A DNA stretch of 64,000 bases. It comes from Brenneria goodwinii. Its GTDB lineage: Bacteria > Pseudomonadota > Gammaproteobacteria > Enterobacterales > Enterobacteriaceae. Under the pieces are notes generated by a model. The model was not told the DNA's origin. It saw nothing but the letters and a program-made list of their open reading frames with translations, and did not search any database. Location: contig NZ_CP014137.1 of the NCBI RefSeq assembly GCF_002291445.1, positions 4,464,001 through 4,528,000 of the forward strand. The letters run 5' to 3'. How positions within the stretch are numbered: position 1 is the first letter of the stretch; the number at the start of each line of letters is the position of its first letter. Below are positions 54,118 to 63,867 of the stretch, piece by piece. The translations under genes and the position numbers were made by a program.

Positions 54118-56382
54118 ATGACGATTTTAAATCACACGCTGGGTTTTCCACGTGTTGGACTGCGGCGCGAGCTGAAAAAAGCGCAAGAAAGCTATTGGGC
54201 GGGTAATGCGACACAGGAAGCGTTGCTGGCCGTTGGACGCGAACTTCGCGCGCGCCACTGGCAGCAACAAAAGGATGCCGGCGTCGATCTGCTGCCGGTG
54301 GGCGATTTCGCCTGGTACGATCATGTGTTGACGACCAGCCTGCTGTTAGGGAACGTGCCGGCTCGTCATCAGAATGCCGATGGCTCCGTCGATCTGGATA
54401 CGCTGTTTCGCATCGGCCGTGGTCGGGCGCCGAGCGGAGAGCCGGCCGCCGCCGCTGAAATGACCAAATGGTTCAATACCAACTACCACTACATGGTGCC
54501 GGAATTCACCAGAGGCCAGCAGTTCAAACTGACCTGGACGCAGTTGCTGGATGAAGTGGATGAAGCGCTGGCGCTGGGGCATCGGGTGAAACCCGTACTG
54601 CTGGGGCCGGTTACTTATTTGTGGCTGGGTAAGGTAAAAGGCGAGCCGTTCGATCGTCTGTCGCTGTTGCAGGACATTTTGCCGGTTTATCGGCAGGTGC
54701 TGGCCGAACTGGCGAAACGCGGCATCGAATGGGTGCAGATCGATGAACCGGCGCTGGCGCTGGAACTGCCGCAGGCGTGGCTGGCGGCATTCAAACCGGC
54801 ATACGATGCGCTGCAAGGGCAGGTGAAACTGTTGCTGACCACCTATTTTGATAGCGTCGGCCAGAACCTGGATACCATTAAAGCGCTGCCGGTACAGGGG
54901 CTGCATGTCGATCTGGTGCATGGTAAAGACGATGCGGCATCGCTGAATGAGCAATTGCCTGCGGACTGGCTGCTATCGCTGGGGGTCATTAACGGGCGTA
55001 ACGTATGGCGCGCCGATTTGAGTCAGTGGTTTGAACGTCTGCAACCGTTGCTCGGCAAGCGCCGCCTTTGGTTGGGCAGTTCCTGCTCGCTGCTGCATAG
55101 TCCGATCGATTTAAGCGTGGAAACGCGTCTGGATGATGAAGTAAAAAGCTGGTTTGCCTTTGCCATCCAGAAATGCGCGGAGCTCTCTTTGCTGTCTCAG
55201 GCGTTGAATGGCGGCGACGGTCAGGCGCTGGCGGCATACAGCGCGCCAATCCGCGCCCGCCGCACCTCCTCCAGAGTGAACAACCCGGCGGTGGCTCAGC
55301 GTTTAGCCGCCATCACCCCGCAGGATAGTCAGCGTCGGCAGCCCTATTCGCTGCGCGCCGAAGCACAGCGTCAACGCTTCGAACTGCCGGCATGGCCGAC
55401 GACGACCATCGGATCTTTCCCGCAAACCACGGAAATCCGTAGTCTGCGTCTGGACTTCAAACAGGGGCGCCTTGACGGTAACCACTACCGCACGGGGATC
55501 TCCGAGCACATTAAACAGGCGGTGGCCGAGCAGGAGCGCTTGGGGTTGGATGTGCTGGTGCACGGCGAAGCCGAACGTAACGACATGGTGGAATATTTCG
55601 GCGAACATCTCGATGGGTTCGTCTTTACCCAGAATGGGTGGGTGCAGAGCTATGGTTCCCGCTGTGTGAAGCCGCCGGTGATCATCGGCGACGTCAGCCG
55701 GCCTAAAGCCATTACCGTTGAATGGGCGAAATACGCGCAGTCCCTGACCGACAAACCAATGAAAGGGATGTTGACCGGTCCGGTCACCATTCTGTGCTGG
55801 TCCTTCCCGCGTGAAGACGTTTCGCGTGAAGTCATCGCCAAACAGATTGCACTGGCGCTGCGTGATGAAGTAGCTGATTTGGAAAACGCCGGTATTGGGA
55901 TTATCCAGATTGATGAGCCTGCTTTACGCGAAGGTTTGCCGCTGCGCCGCTCGGACTGGGACGCCTATCTGGCCTGGGCGGTGGAAGCGTTCCGTCTGAA
56001 TGCGGCGGTTGCCCGCGACGATACGCAGATCCACACCCATATGTGTTACTGCGAGTTCAACGACATCATGGATTCCATCGCCGCGTTGGACGCGGATGTG
56101 ATCACCATTGAAACTTCGCGTTCCGATATGGAGTTGCTGGAGTCGTTTGAAGAGTTTGAATATCCCAATGAGATCGGTCCGGGCGTGTATGACATTCATT
56201 CGCCAAACGTACCGAGCGTTGAGTGGATCGAAGCGCTATTGCTCAAGGCGGCGCAGCGCATTCCGGCTGAACGCCTATGGGTCAATCCGGACTGCGGTCT
56301 GAAAACCCGCGGCTGGCCGGAAACCCGTCAGGCGCTGGCCAACATGGTTCAGGCGGCCCGGCGGCTGCGTGAAGCGCGGTAA
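54118..56382 (+). CDS. metE: Cobalamin-independent methionine synthase
   Basis: A 754-residue enzyme (E. coli 753) transferring a methyl group from methyltetrahydropteroyltriglutamate to homocysteine. It begins TILNHTLGFPRVGLRRELKKA; the C-terminal catalytic barrel has FPQTTEIRSLR, the zinc ligands in HTHMCYCEFND and NPDCGLKTRGW, and the acid pocket IQIDEPALREGLPL. It is divergent from metR and regulated by MetR and MetJ (boxes at 54079-54102). Monocistronic. Confidence 0.98.
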   Translation: MTILNHTLGFPRVGLRRELKKAQESYWAGNATQEALLAVGRELRARHWQQQKDAGVDLLPVGDFAWYDHVLTTSLLLGNVPARHQNADGSVDLDTLFRIGRGRAPSGEPAAAAEMTKWFNTNYHYMVPEFTRGQQFKLTWTQLLDEVDEALALGHRVKPVLLGPVTYLWLGKVKGEPFDRLSLLQDILPVYRQVLAELAKRGIEWVQIDEPALALELPQAWLAAFKPAYDALQGQVKLLLTTYFDSVGQNLDTIKALPVQGLHVDLVHGKDDAASLNEQLPADWLLSLGVINGRNVWRADLSQWFERLQPLLGKRRLWLGSSCSLLHSPIDLSVETRLDDEVKSWFAFAIQKCAELSLLSQALNGGDGQALAAYSAPIRARRTSSRVNNPAVAQRLAAITPQDSQRRQPYSLRAEAQRQRFELPAWPTTTIGSFPQTTEIRSLRLDFKQGRLDGNHYRTGISEHIKQAVAEQERLGLDVLVHGEAERNDMVEYFGEHLDGFVFTQNGWVQSYGSRCVKPPVIIGDVSRPKAITVEWAKYAQSLTDKPMKGMLTGPVTILCWSFPREDVSREVIAKQIALALRDEVADLENAGIGIIQIDEPALREGLPLRRSDWDAYLAWAVEAFRLNAAVARDDTQIHTHMCYCEFNDIMDSIAALDADVITIETSRSDMELLESFEEFEYPNEIGPGVYDIHSPNVPSVEWIEALLLKAAQRIPAERLWVNPDCGLKTRGWPETRQALANMVQAARRLREAR

Positions 56383-56424
56383 GATCAACCACTCAGGGAG
56401 GCGACAGCCTCTCTGAGCCGATTT

Positions 56425-57252
56425 TCAGCACACCGCGTATTTCTTAAACCACGCCAGCATCCGCTGCCAGCCATCCTGGGCCGATTCGGCATGATAACTG
56501 GGGCGATAGTCGGCATGGAAAGCATGCCCTGCATCCGGGTAGACGACGATCTCCGCGCTGGCATTGGCGGCCCGCAGCGCCTGGCGCATCTTATCTATCT
56601 GTTCCAGCGGAATGCTGCCGTCTTGGGCACCGTATAGCCCCAGAACCGGCGCATTGAGTTCCGTTGCGATATCAATCGGGTGTTGGGGATTATTTATCGT
56701 CTTGGATGCGGTAAATTTGCCATACCAGGCTACCGCCGCTTTCAACTGTGGATTATGGGCGGCGTAAAGCCAACTGATCCGGCCTCCCCAGCAGAAGCCG
56801 GTAATGGCAAGTTTACTGGCGTCCCCACCGTTTTTGATGGCCCAGTTCGCGCTGTGATCAAGATCCGACAGCACCTGAGCATCGGGAACCTTACTGACCA
56901 GTTCAGCGACAATCTGTTGAACATCATGGTATTGATGGGGATCGCCCTGACGGAAATAGAGTTCGGGAGCGATAGCCATATAGCCTTGTTTAGCCAGTCT
57001 GCGGCAAAGATCCTGAATATAATGGTGAACGCCGAAAATTTCCTGTACCACCAATACGATGGGAAACGGCTCGTTTTGGCCGGCGGGTTTGGCAAAATAA
57101 GCCGGTAATTGTTCCCCCTGAGACGGAACGGTTGTTTCGCCGGCAATGATGCCTGCCGTATCCGTATTGATGGCTGAAGAGGCCTGCACGGTTACCGCCG
57201 AAGTCAGTCCTCGCGGTATGTGCCTGAGGATCGTTTGCTCATCAGTAGTCAT
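56425..57252 (-). CDS. ysgA: Dienelactone hydrolase family protein YsgA
   Basis: A 275-residue alpha/beta hydrolase, started at the ATG at 57252, which has GAGGAG eight bases upstream; in-frame codons further up lack a ribosome-binding site. The catalytic triad is Cys in GFCWGGRISWLY, Asp in GLYGAQDGSIP and His in YPDAGHAFHADYRPSYH. QEIFGVHHYIQDLCRRLA is typical. It is homologous to E. coli YsgA, which lies between metE and udp as here. The physiological substrate is unknown. Confidence 0.94.
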   Translation of the reverse strand: MTTDEQTILRHIPRGLTSAVTVQASSAINTDTAGIIAGETTVPSQGEQLPAYFAKPAGQNEPFPIVLVVQEIFGVHHYIQDLCRRLAKQGYMAIAPELYFRQGDPHQYHDVQQIVAELVSKVPDAQVLSDLDHSANWAIKNGGDASKLAITGFCWGGRISWLYAAHNPQLKAAVAWYGKFTASKTINNPQHPIDIATELNAPVLGLYGAQDGSIPLEQIDKMRQALRAANASAEIVVYPDAGHAFHADYRPSYHAESAQDGWQRMLAWFKKYAVC

Positions 57253-57443
57253 TGCGATCTCCTCGATTGGATTTGCCAATGTCATAGTCGTGTCAGGTTT
57301 CGCGCCTATGACAAATAGTATCAACGATTAAAGAATCTACAATAAAACAGGTTGAACAATCGTCAGCTGCGAAGATGAAGGACATTGAGCATGTTTTCTC
57401 ATCAGACCATTGATGGGGAAAGTGAAATTCTGTCACTTTGTTT

Positions 57444-57539
57444 GGTGATGTGTGTCACATATATAATGCATTATTGTGCTTTGTTTCTTTTTTAAAAGTG
57501 ATTAAGTTCACAAGATGTACGGTTGCAATACGATAAAGT
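57444..57539 (+). promoter_or_regulatory. udp promoter with two CRP sites and CytR-like motifs
   Basis: Two CRP-type sites are present: GGTGA-N6-TCACA (57444-57459) and AGTGA-N6-TCACA (57497-57512). Their centres are 53 bases apart, the spacing used at CRP/CytR nucleoside promoters. GTTGCAAT (57522-57529) resembles a CytR half-site and lies before a weak -10 (GATAAA, 57532-57537). A second TATAAT (57462-57467) overlaps the upstream CRP site. E. coli udp has this architecture; regulation by CRP and CytR is inferred. No gene occupies the 406-base gap. Confidence 0.7.
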
Positions 57540-57658
57540 CTTGGCTATAGCGGGTTTCTCTACGCGTTATTCTCCGTGGCGGCGGCTATACAATGTTTAA
57601 AAATGCGCCCGGTGTTTTTTTTGCTCTGATTACTCAACCCATTGCCTGGGAGGCACTT

Positions 57659-58429
57659 ATGTCTAAATCTGATGTTTTCCATCTCGGCCTGAAAAAAAAT
57701 GATTTACAGGGAGCGACGTTGGCGATTGTGCCCGGCGATCCTGCGCGGGTCGAAAAAATAGCCCGGCTGATGGATAACGCGGTTCATTTGGCGTCGCAGC
57801 GTGAATTCACCTCCTGGCGTGCCGAATTGGACGGAAAGGCGGTGATAGTGTGTTCCACCGGTATTGGCGGGCCGTCAACGTCGATTGCGGTAGAGGAACT
57901 GGCCCAACTTGGCATCCGTACCTTCCTGCGTGTAGGAACGACCGGCGCTATTCAACCGGATATCAGTGTGGGCGATGTGCTGGTCACCACGGCGGCGGTG
58001 CGTCTCGACGGCGCCAGCCTGCATTTCGCGCCGCTGGAATTCCCGGCGGTCGCTGATTTTGCCTGTACCACCGCGCTGGTCGACGCGGCGAAGGCCGCGG
58101 GTGCGGCGCTTCATATCGGCGTGACCGCGTCATCCGATACTTTTTATCCTGGGCAAGAGCGTTATGATACGTTTTCAGGCCGCGTAGTCCGCCGTTTCCA
58201 AGGTTCAATGGCGGAATGGCAAAGTATGGGCGTGCTGAATTACGAAATGGAGTCGGCCACGTTGCTGACGATGTGCGCCAGCCAGGGGCTGCGCGCCGGG
58301 ATGATTGCGGGGGTTATTGTCAATCGCACCCAGCAGGAAACACCCGATGTCGAGACTATGAAACAGGCTGAAACGACGGTCGTTAAGGTGTTGTTGGATG
58401 CTACGCGACGGCTGCTGGCCGCAGCATAA
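57659..58429 (+). CDS. udp: Uridine phosphorylase
   Basis: A 253-residue enzyme, exactly E. coli length, started at the ATG at 57659 after GGGAGGC; a codon 22 positions upstream is rejected. It converts uridine and phosphate to uracil and ribose-1-phosphate. Motifs are AIVPGDPARVEKIA, CSTGIGGPSTSIAVEELAQLG, RVGTTGAIQ and the base-binding NYEMESATLLTMCASQG. It is divergent from ysgA. Confidence 0.97.
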   Translation: MSKSDVFHLGLKKNDLQGATLAIVPGDPARVEKIARLMDNAVHLASQREFTSWRAELDGKAVIVCSTGIGGPSTSIAVEELAQLGIRTFLRVGTTGAIQPDISVGDVLVTTAAVRLDGASLHFAPLEFPAVADFACTTALVDAAKAAGAALHIGVTASSDTFYPGQERYDTFSGRVVRRFQGSMAEWQSMGVLNYEMESATLLTMCASQGLRAGMIAGVIVNRTQQETPDVETMKQAETTVVKVLLDATRRLLAAA

Positions 58430-58530
58430 ATTCCGGCGCCGCGGTGATGACCGCATCACGAGCCGGTAAGCGTCGTTACCCCTCCATTTTTCGATTCGCC
58501 CGTTAAGAGATGACAATCGCAAGGAGATGT

Positions 58531-59313
58531 ATGACCGAATCAACGTTACGCCATCCTTCCTTAGTTCCACTGGATGGCGGGATTAATTTTCGCGATCTGG
58601 GCGGGAATCGTGCTGTGGATGGACGGCTTATCCGCCACGGTAAGCTGTTCCGCTCCGGTTCGCTGGATAGGTTAAGCCCGGCAGACTGCGAGCACCTGGC
58701 CGGGGTGCCGGTTTCACAGGTGGTTGATTACCGGGATGATGACGAAATCGCGCTCAAACCCGATATTTTGTGGCCCGGTGCGACCTATCATGCTTTTCCG
58801 GCGAATCCTTTACGTCATGAAGTCACGGCGAATCTGGACTCTTTAGGCTCAGAGGTACTGTCCGCGTTTGATTCACGGGCATTTATGCTGAAGCTCTATA
58901 GCCTGTTGCCCTTCGATAATTCCGCATACCGCCAATTGGTGTCGTTGCTGCTTCAAGATGACGACGGGGCGCTGGTGCAGCATTGCGCGGTGGGTAAAGA
59001 TCGCACCGGGATTGGTTCCGCACTGGTGATGTTTGCGTTGGGGGCTGATGAGCACACGGTAGTAGAAGACTATTTGCTGACTGAAACAACGCTGACGCCG
59101 TTCCGCCAGGAGCTATTGACTCACCTGTCGACAACGCTGAATGAGAAAGCGTTGACGCAGTTTGCCTATGTGCTGTCGGTACAGGAGGAGTTTATTGTAA
59201 CGGCATTGCGGGCGATTAAGGCGCGCTATGGTTCGGTCGATGGCTGGCTGGATACGGAGTATGGACTGGACGACCAAGCCCGTCGTTTCCTGCAGGATAA
59301 ATATCTGGCGTGA
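58531..59313 (+). CDS. Tyrosine/serine phosphatase (Y_phosphatase3 type)
   Basis: A 260-residue protein from the ATG at 58531, which has AAGGAG directly upstream. The family opening GGINFRDLGGNRAVDGR and the P-loop HCAVGKDRTG (C142, R148; CX5R) identify a low-specificity protein-tyrosine/serine phosphatase related to MPtpB-like enzymes, which also act on phosphoinositides in some bacteria. There is no signal peptide, so it is probably cytoplasmic. It lies between udp and the convergent ppc, 101 bases behind udp. This gene is not part of the E. coli neighbourhood, so it is accessory. Substrate unknown. Confidence 0.88.
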   Translation: MTESTLRHPSLVPLDGGINFRDLGGNRAVDGRLIRHGKLFRSGSLDRLSPADCEHLAGVPVSQVVDYRDDDEIALKPDILWPGATYHAFPANPLRHEVTANLDSLGSEVLSAFDSRAFMLKLYSLLPFDNSAYRQLVSLLLQDDDGALVQHCAVGKDRTGIGSALVMFALGADEHTVVEDYLLTETTLTPFRQELLTHLSTTLNEKALTQFAYVLSVQEEFIVTALRAIKARYGSVDGWLDTEYGLDDQARRFLQDKYLA

Positions 59314-59346
59314 TGATAAACGCGCCGCCGGGAGAGGCAATGAACA

Positions 59347-59367
59347 AGGCCGGTCATGGACCGGCCT
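59347..59367. terminator. Bidirectional hairpin between phosphatase gene and ppc
   Basis: AGGCCGGTC and GACCGGCCT form a perfect nine-bp stem around ATG, in the gap between two convergent genes. On the ppc strand it is followed by TTGTTCATT, a weak U-tract. Confidence 0.6.
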
Positions 59368-59401
59368 ATACTATGCCGCTTTCGCGTATTGCTTGGCGCG
59401 A

Positions 59402-62041
59402 TTAGCCGGTGTTGCGCATACCGGCGGCCACGCCGGCGATAGTCACCATCAGCGCCAGCTCTACCTCCGGATCCGGATCTTCCTGCTGGCGGGAACGATG
59501 CAGCAGTTCAGCCTGCAGGACGTTCAGCGGGTCGGTATAAACGTTGCGTAGCGCGATCGATTCCGCAATCCACGGCAGATCTTCCATCAGATGGTCGTCG
59601 TTGGCGATCGTCAGCACCACATGGATATCGGCAGCTAACTGCTCACGCAGCTGTTTCCCCAGCGGCCATAGTTTTTTATCCACCAGACGTTGGTCATAGT
59701 ATTCCGCCAGCCACAGGTCCGCTTTGGAAAACACCATTTCCAGCATGCCGATACGGGTGGAGAAAAACGGCCAGTTGCGACACATGGTTTCCAGGTGTTC
59801 CTGTTTGCCGTCGTCCACGACTTTTTGCAGTGCGGCGCCGGCGCCAAGCCAGGCGGGCAGCATCAGACGGTTCTGCGTCCAGGCGAAAATCCACGGAATG
59901 GCGCGCAGGCTTTCTACGCCGCCGGTAGGACGACGTTTCGCCGGGCGTGAGCCCAATGGCAATTTACCCAGTTCCAGTTCCGGCGTGGCGGAGCGGAAAT
60001 AGGGCACAAAGTCAGGGTTTTCACGCACGTAACTGCGATACATATCGCAGGATACGCGAGACAATTCATCCATCACCGCTATCCATTCCGGCTTCGGCTC
60101 CGGCGGCGGCAGCAGGTTGGCCTCCAGAATAGCGCCGGTATAGAGCGCCAGGCTGCTGATGGTGACTTCCGGCAGACCGAACTTGAAGCGGATCATCTCA
60201 CCCTGTTCGGTCACGCGCAGACCGCCCTTCAGGCTTCCCGGCGGCTGAGACAGCAGCGCCGCATGGGCGGGCGCGCCGCCGCGACCGATAGAACCGCCGC
60301 GACCGTGGAACAGCGTCAGCGCGATACCGGCTTTTTCGCAGGTTTTAATCAGCGCATCTTGCGCGCGGTATTGCGCCCAGGAGGCGGCCATGACGCCGGC
60401 GTCTTTCGCCGAGTCGGAATAGCCAATCATCACCATCTGTTTGCCCTGGATGACGCCGCGATACCAGTCGATGTTCAGCAACTGGGTCATGACGTCGTCG
60501 GCGTTGTTCAGGTCTTCCAGCGTTTCAAATAGCGGAACAACCGGCAACGTAAAAGGACAGCCCGCTTCTTTCAACAGCAAATGCACCGCCAGCACGTCTG
60601 AAGGCGTACGCGCCATGGAAATGACGTAGGCGGCGATCGAACCGGCGGGCGCTTTGGCGATGACTTTACAGGTGTCGATCACCTCTTGAGTCTCTGTGCT
60701 GGGTTGCCACTGACGCGGCAGCAGCGGACGTTTGGAGCTTAATTCGCGGATCAGGAAAGCCTGTTTGTCGGATTCGGGCCAGCTTCCATAGTCGCCTAAG
60801 CCCAGATAACGGGTTATTTCCGCCAGCGCATCGCTGTGATTGGTGCTTTCCTGACGAACGTCGATACGCACTAGCGGCACGCCGAAGCAGCGTACGCGGC
60901 GTAGCGTGTCCAGCAGTTGGCCGTTGGCGATGATGCCCATGCCGCAGGCGTGCAATGACTGGTAGCACGCGAACAGCGGATCCCATAATTGTTCATTGCG
61001 GGTCAGCAGATCTTTCGGCGGCAGCAGTTCTCCGCCTTTGAGGCGAGCGTCCAGATACGCCAGCGTGCTATTCAACTGGGCGCGTAATGATTTCATGATG
61101 GCGCGATACGGTTCCTGCACCTCGTCGCCGCCAGCCAGTTGGCGCAGTTCCGGCGTACATTCCGACATCGACAATTCCGATACCAGGAACTGAATGTCCT
61201 GCAAAAACAGATCGGCCGCTTTCCAACGGCTGAGCAATAGCACGCGGCGGGTCACTTCGGCCGTTACGTTCGGGTTGCCGTCACGGTCTCCGCCCATCCA
61301 TGAGGTAAAGCGCACCGGCACGGCTTCCACGGGCAGGCGATAACCAAAAGACTTATCAAGCAGCTCATCCAACTCGCGTAAGAAAGCGGGCACGCCTTCC
61401 CACAGGCTGTTTTCAACAACGGCAAAACCCCATTTCGCTTCTTCTATCGGCGTCGGGCGGATTTTACGGATTTCGTCGGTATGCCAGGATTGGGCGATCA
61501 GCTGGCGCAGGCGGCGCATAATCTGGTTGCGTTCATAATCGGCCAAATCGTCATGATCGAGCTGCTTAAGACAGGTGTTTACCTCCACCAGTTTGTGGAT
61601 CAGGGTTCGGCGGGTAATCTCGGTGGGATGCGCGGTCAATACCAGCTCAATGGAAAGCGATTCGACGGCATGGCGAATGTCTTTTTCCGTTAGACCCTTA
61701 CTTTTTTTCAAGCGCTCGAAGGTATCGGAGAGTATCTCCGGGTTGCTGGCGGCTTCACCGTGCGGGGAAATGGTGTGATATTGCTCAGCGGTATTGGTCA
61801 AGTTGAGGAATTGGCTAAATGCGCGGGCTACCGGCAATAGCTCATCATTGGACAGGTTTTGTAGTGTGTTCAGCAGTTCCTGTCGGTGCTTTTCACTGCC
61901 CGCTCGGGAGGACTTTGATAATTTACGAATCCTTTCTACCTTATCAAGTATATTCTCACCCAGCGCTTCCTTGATAGTATCGCCAAGTAGCTTACCTAGC
62001 ATGCTGACGTTACTTCGCATTGCTGAATATTGCTCTTTCAT
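59402..62041 (-). CDS. ppc: Phosphoenolpyruvate carboxylase
   Basis: An 879-residue anaplerotic enzyme (E. coli 883) converting PEP and bicarbonate to oxaloacetate. Catalytic motifs are VLTAHPTEITRRTL (H at about 138), GGDRDGNPNVT, the glycine-rich loop FHGRGGSIGRGGAPAHAAL and the C-terminal GMRNTG. It starts MKEQYSAMRSNVSMLGKLLG. It precedes argE in the same direction, as in E. coli, separated by 487 bases. Confidence 0.98.
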   Translation of the reverse strand: MKEQYSAMRSNVSMLGKLLGDTIKEALGENILDKVERIRKLSKSSRAGSEKHRQELLNTLQNLSNDELLPVARAFSQFLNLTNTAEQYHTISPHGEAASNPEILSDTFERLKKSKGLTEKDIRHAVESLSIELVLTAHPTEITRRTLIHKLVEVNTCLKQLDHDDLADYERNQIMRRLRQLIAQSWHTDEIRKIRPTPIEEAKWGFAVVENSLWEGVPAFLRELDELLDKSFGYRLPVEAVPVRFTSWMGGDRDGNPNVTAEVTRRVLLLSRWKAADLFLQDIQFLVSELSMSECTPELRQLAGGDEVQEPYRAIMKSLRAQLNSTLAYLDARLKGGELLPPKDLLTRNEQLWDPLFACYQSLHACGMGIIANGQLLDTLRRVRCFGVPLVRIDVRQESTNHSDALAEITRYLGLGDYGSWPESDKQAFLIRELSSKRPLLPRQWQPSTETQEVIDTCKVIAKAPAGSIAAYVISMARTPSDVLAVHLLLKEAGCPFTLPVVPLFETLEDLNNADDVMTQLLNIDWYRGVIQGKQMVMIGYSDSAKDAGVMAASWAQYRAQDALIKTCEKAGIALTLFHGRGGSIGRGGAPAHAALLSQPPGSLKGGLRVTEQGEMIRFKFGLPEVTISSLALYTGAILEANLLPPPEPKPEWIAVMDELSRVSCDMYRSYVRENPDFVPYFRSATPELELGKLPLGSRPAKRRPTGGVESLRAIPWIFAWTQNRLMLPAWLGAGAALQKVVDDGKQEHLETMCRNWPFFSTRIGMLEMVFSKADLWLAEYYDQRLVDKKLWPLGKQLREQLAADIHVVLTIANDDHLMEDLPWIAESIALRNVYTDPLNVLQAELLHRSRQQEDPDPEVELALMVTIAGVAAGMRNTG

Positions 62042-62528
62042 ATTATACCCGGACCCATTCCTAAAATTTTTGTAAGTTTATTTCACCAGAAAGACGTACT
62101 GCGCTCCTTTCATCTAGCCACGACGAGGTTGATTCGTCAATTGACGATTCTTTGTTCTCGCTACTCTTTTATACCGCCGATCTTTTTACCTGCATTGATG
62201 TAGATTTGGCAATTTGTGAAATTTAATTACAGATAAGCCCACATTAGGGGAGCTTATCGGAAGGCGAGCCGGGCAGCCGCTGGTTGAGTTCGAACTTCCC
62301 GGAAAAATCAGTAGGTTGATGCTGGCTAGCCCCTTTTCAGCACGCATACTGGCCGCTCGTCGGCAGAGTGAGCCTATGCGCCCGGACATACGGAATAAAC
62401 GCGAATATCGGCTGAGCGACATGCGCAAAATCGCGGCGGACGTCCGTTTGCCGGAGGGATCGACACGCTGTCGGCATTAAACGTCATGCCGACGATTAAG
62501 GGGAAACCGCCCGGCGATTGCGCGAGCG
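62042..62528. other. Gene-free ppc upstream region
   Basis: The 487 bases between argE (-) and ppc (-) hold the ppc promoter but no gene I can support. Two minus-strand frames (62186-62428 and one entering argE) have no family features and overlap each other. No strong terminator for argE was seen. Confidence 0.5.
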
Positions 62529-63677
62529 TTAGTTGCAGAAATGCCGCACCAACTGGGCGATCAGATCGCGGGTTGGCGTAATAAAGGCGGTATCGAGGAA
62601 CTCGTCCGGCTGATGCGCTTGCTCGATAGAGCCAGGGCCCAGAACCAGCGTCGGGCAGAGTTCTTGGATAAACGGCGCTTCGGTGCAGTAATTGACGACT
62701 TCCGTTTGCGTACCCAATAGTTTTTCCACTACCGCGACTAAACGATGGTCTGCCGGACATTCGTAACCGGGGATCGGCGGATGCAGTTCGCTGATGGTCA
62801 AACGGCCCGGCCAGCGCTGACTGACCGGCGCCAGCGTTTCCGACAGCACTCCGTTCAGGTCGCCGAGCGTCAGCCCCGGCAGCGGACGGATATCCATGTG
62901 CAGTTCACAGCAGGCGCAAATTCGGTTCGGCGCATCGCCGCCGTGGATATGGCCCAGATTCATGGTCGGATAGGGGATGGCGAACGCCGCATTGTGATAG
63001 CGCTCCTGCAACGTCTTGCGCAGCACCAGCAGATGGGAGATCGCATCGTGCATCAATTCGATAGCGTTAACGCCGCGCGACGGATCGCTGGAATGCCCGG
63101 ATTGGCCCTGAATACGGATGGCGCTGGACATATGTCCTTTATGGGCGCGCACCGGGTGCAGCGATGTCGGTTCGCCGATAATGGCGCAGTCCGGTCTGAC
63201 CTGGGTGGAGGCGGCAAAATATTTGGCGCCGGCCATGGTGGTCTCTTCATCCGCGGTGGCAAGAATATAAAGCGGTTTGGTCAGTTTGGTTGGGTCGATG
63301 TCGCGCAGCGTATCAACAATAAAGGCAAAGAAGCCTTTCATGTCGGCCGTTCCCAGGCCGTACAGCTTATTATCATGTTCGGTCAGCGTGAAGGGATCGC
63401 GCGTCCAGCGCCCGTCATCGAAAGGTACGGTGTCCGTATGTCCCGCCAGCAGTAAGCCGCCTTTGCCTTCCCCGATTCGGGCCAGCATATTGAATTTATT
63501 TCGGGTGCCGGGTACTGGCTGAACGTCGACGTGAAAGCCCAAATCCGTGAACCAGCCGGACAGCAGATTGATTAATGCCTGATTACTTTGATCGAGCGTA
63601 CTGTCGGTCGCGCTGATGGACGGCGTTGCGATCAACGCCCGGTATAGCTCAATAAAAGGGGGTAAATTCATCTTCAC
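62529..63677 (-). CDS. argE: Acetylornithine deacetylase
   Basis: A 382-residue M20 metallohydrolase (E. coli 383) that deacetylates N-acetylornithine in arginine synthesis. It starts at a GTG (63677); AGAGG nine bases upstream and alignment with the E. coli N-terminus support this over the ATG at 63671. Metal residues lie in AGHTDTVPFDDGRW, GTADMKG, ATADEETTMAG and GPGSIEQAHQPDEFL. It is divergent from argC. Confidence 0.97.
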   Translation of the reverse strand: MKMNLPPFIELYRALIATPSISATDSTLDQSNQALINLLSGWFTDLGFHVDVQPVPGTRNKFNMLARIGEGKGGLLLAGHTDTVPFDDGRWTRDPFTLTEHDNKLYGLGTADMKGFFAFIVDTLRDIDPTKLTKPLYILATADEETTMAGAKYFAASTQVRPDCAIIGEPTSLHPVRAHKGHMSSAIRIQGQSGHSSDPSRGVNAIELMHDAISHLLVLRKTLQERYHNAAFAIPYPTMNLGHIHGGDAPNRICACCELHMDIRPLPGLTLGDLNGVLSETLAPVSQRWPGRLTISELHPPIPGYECPADHRLVAVVEKLLGTQTEVVNYCTEAPFIQELCPTLVLGPGSIEQAHQPDEFLDTAFITPTRDLIAQLVRHFCN

Positions 63678-63698
63678 AGTTGACAGCCTCTGGTTAGG

Positions 63699-63741
63699 AT
63701 AGTATCAATATTCATGCATTTATTTTGAATAAAAATACAGT
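63699..63741. promoter_or_regulatory. Probable ArgR operator (ARG boxes) between argE and argC
   Basis: TGAATAAAAATACA (63726-63739) matches the ARG box core TGAAT-WWWW-ATTCA at nine of ten fixed positions. A second, weaker box ends in a perfect ATTCA at 63710-63714. Their centres are 25 bases apart, slightly more than the usual 21. In E. coli the divergent argE and argCBH promoters are repressed from this interval by ArgR. Confidence 0.65.
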
Positions 63742-63867
63742 AACGCTAAGTGAAAGGAAACCTTAAGATACCTTTGGCGATGAATTCATCATGTCGCATA
63801 GCTTCGCGGATGAGCCGCGTTATGATGCCGCCCGTCCGTCGATGAGTAAGTAAGGTTCACCGATCTC

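Noticed and set aside
62186..62760. Two minus-strand frames between argE and ppc
   Set aside because: They overlap each other and argE, have no recognisable motifs, and the region is better explained as the ppc promoter region.
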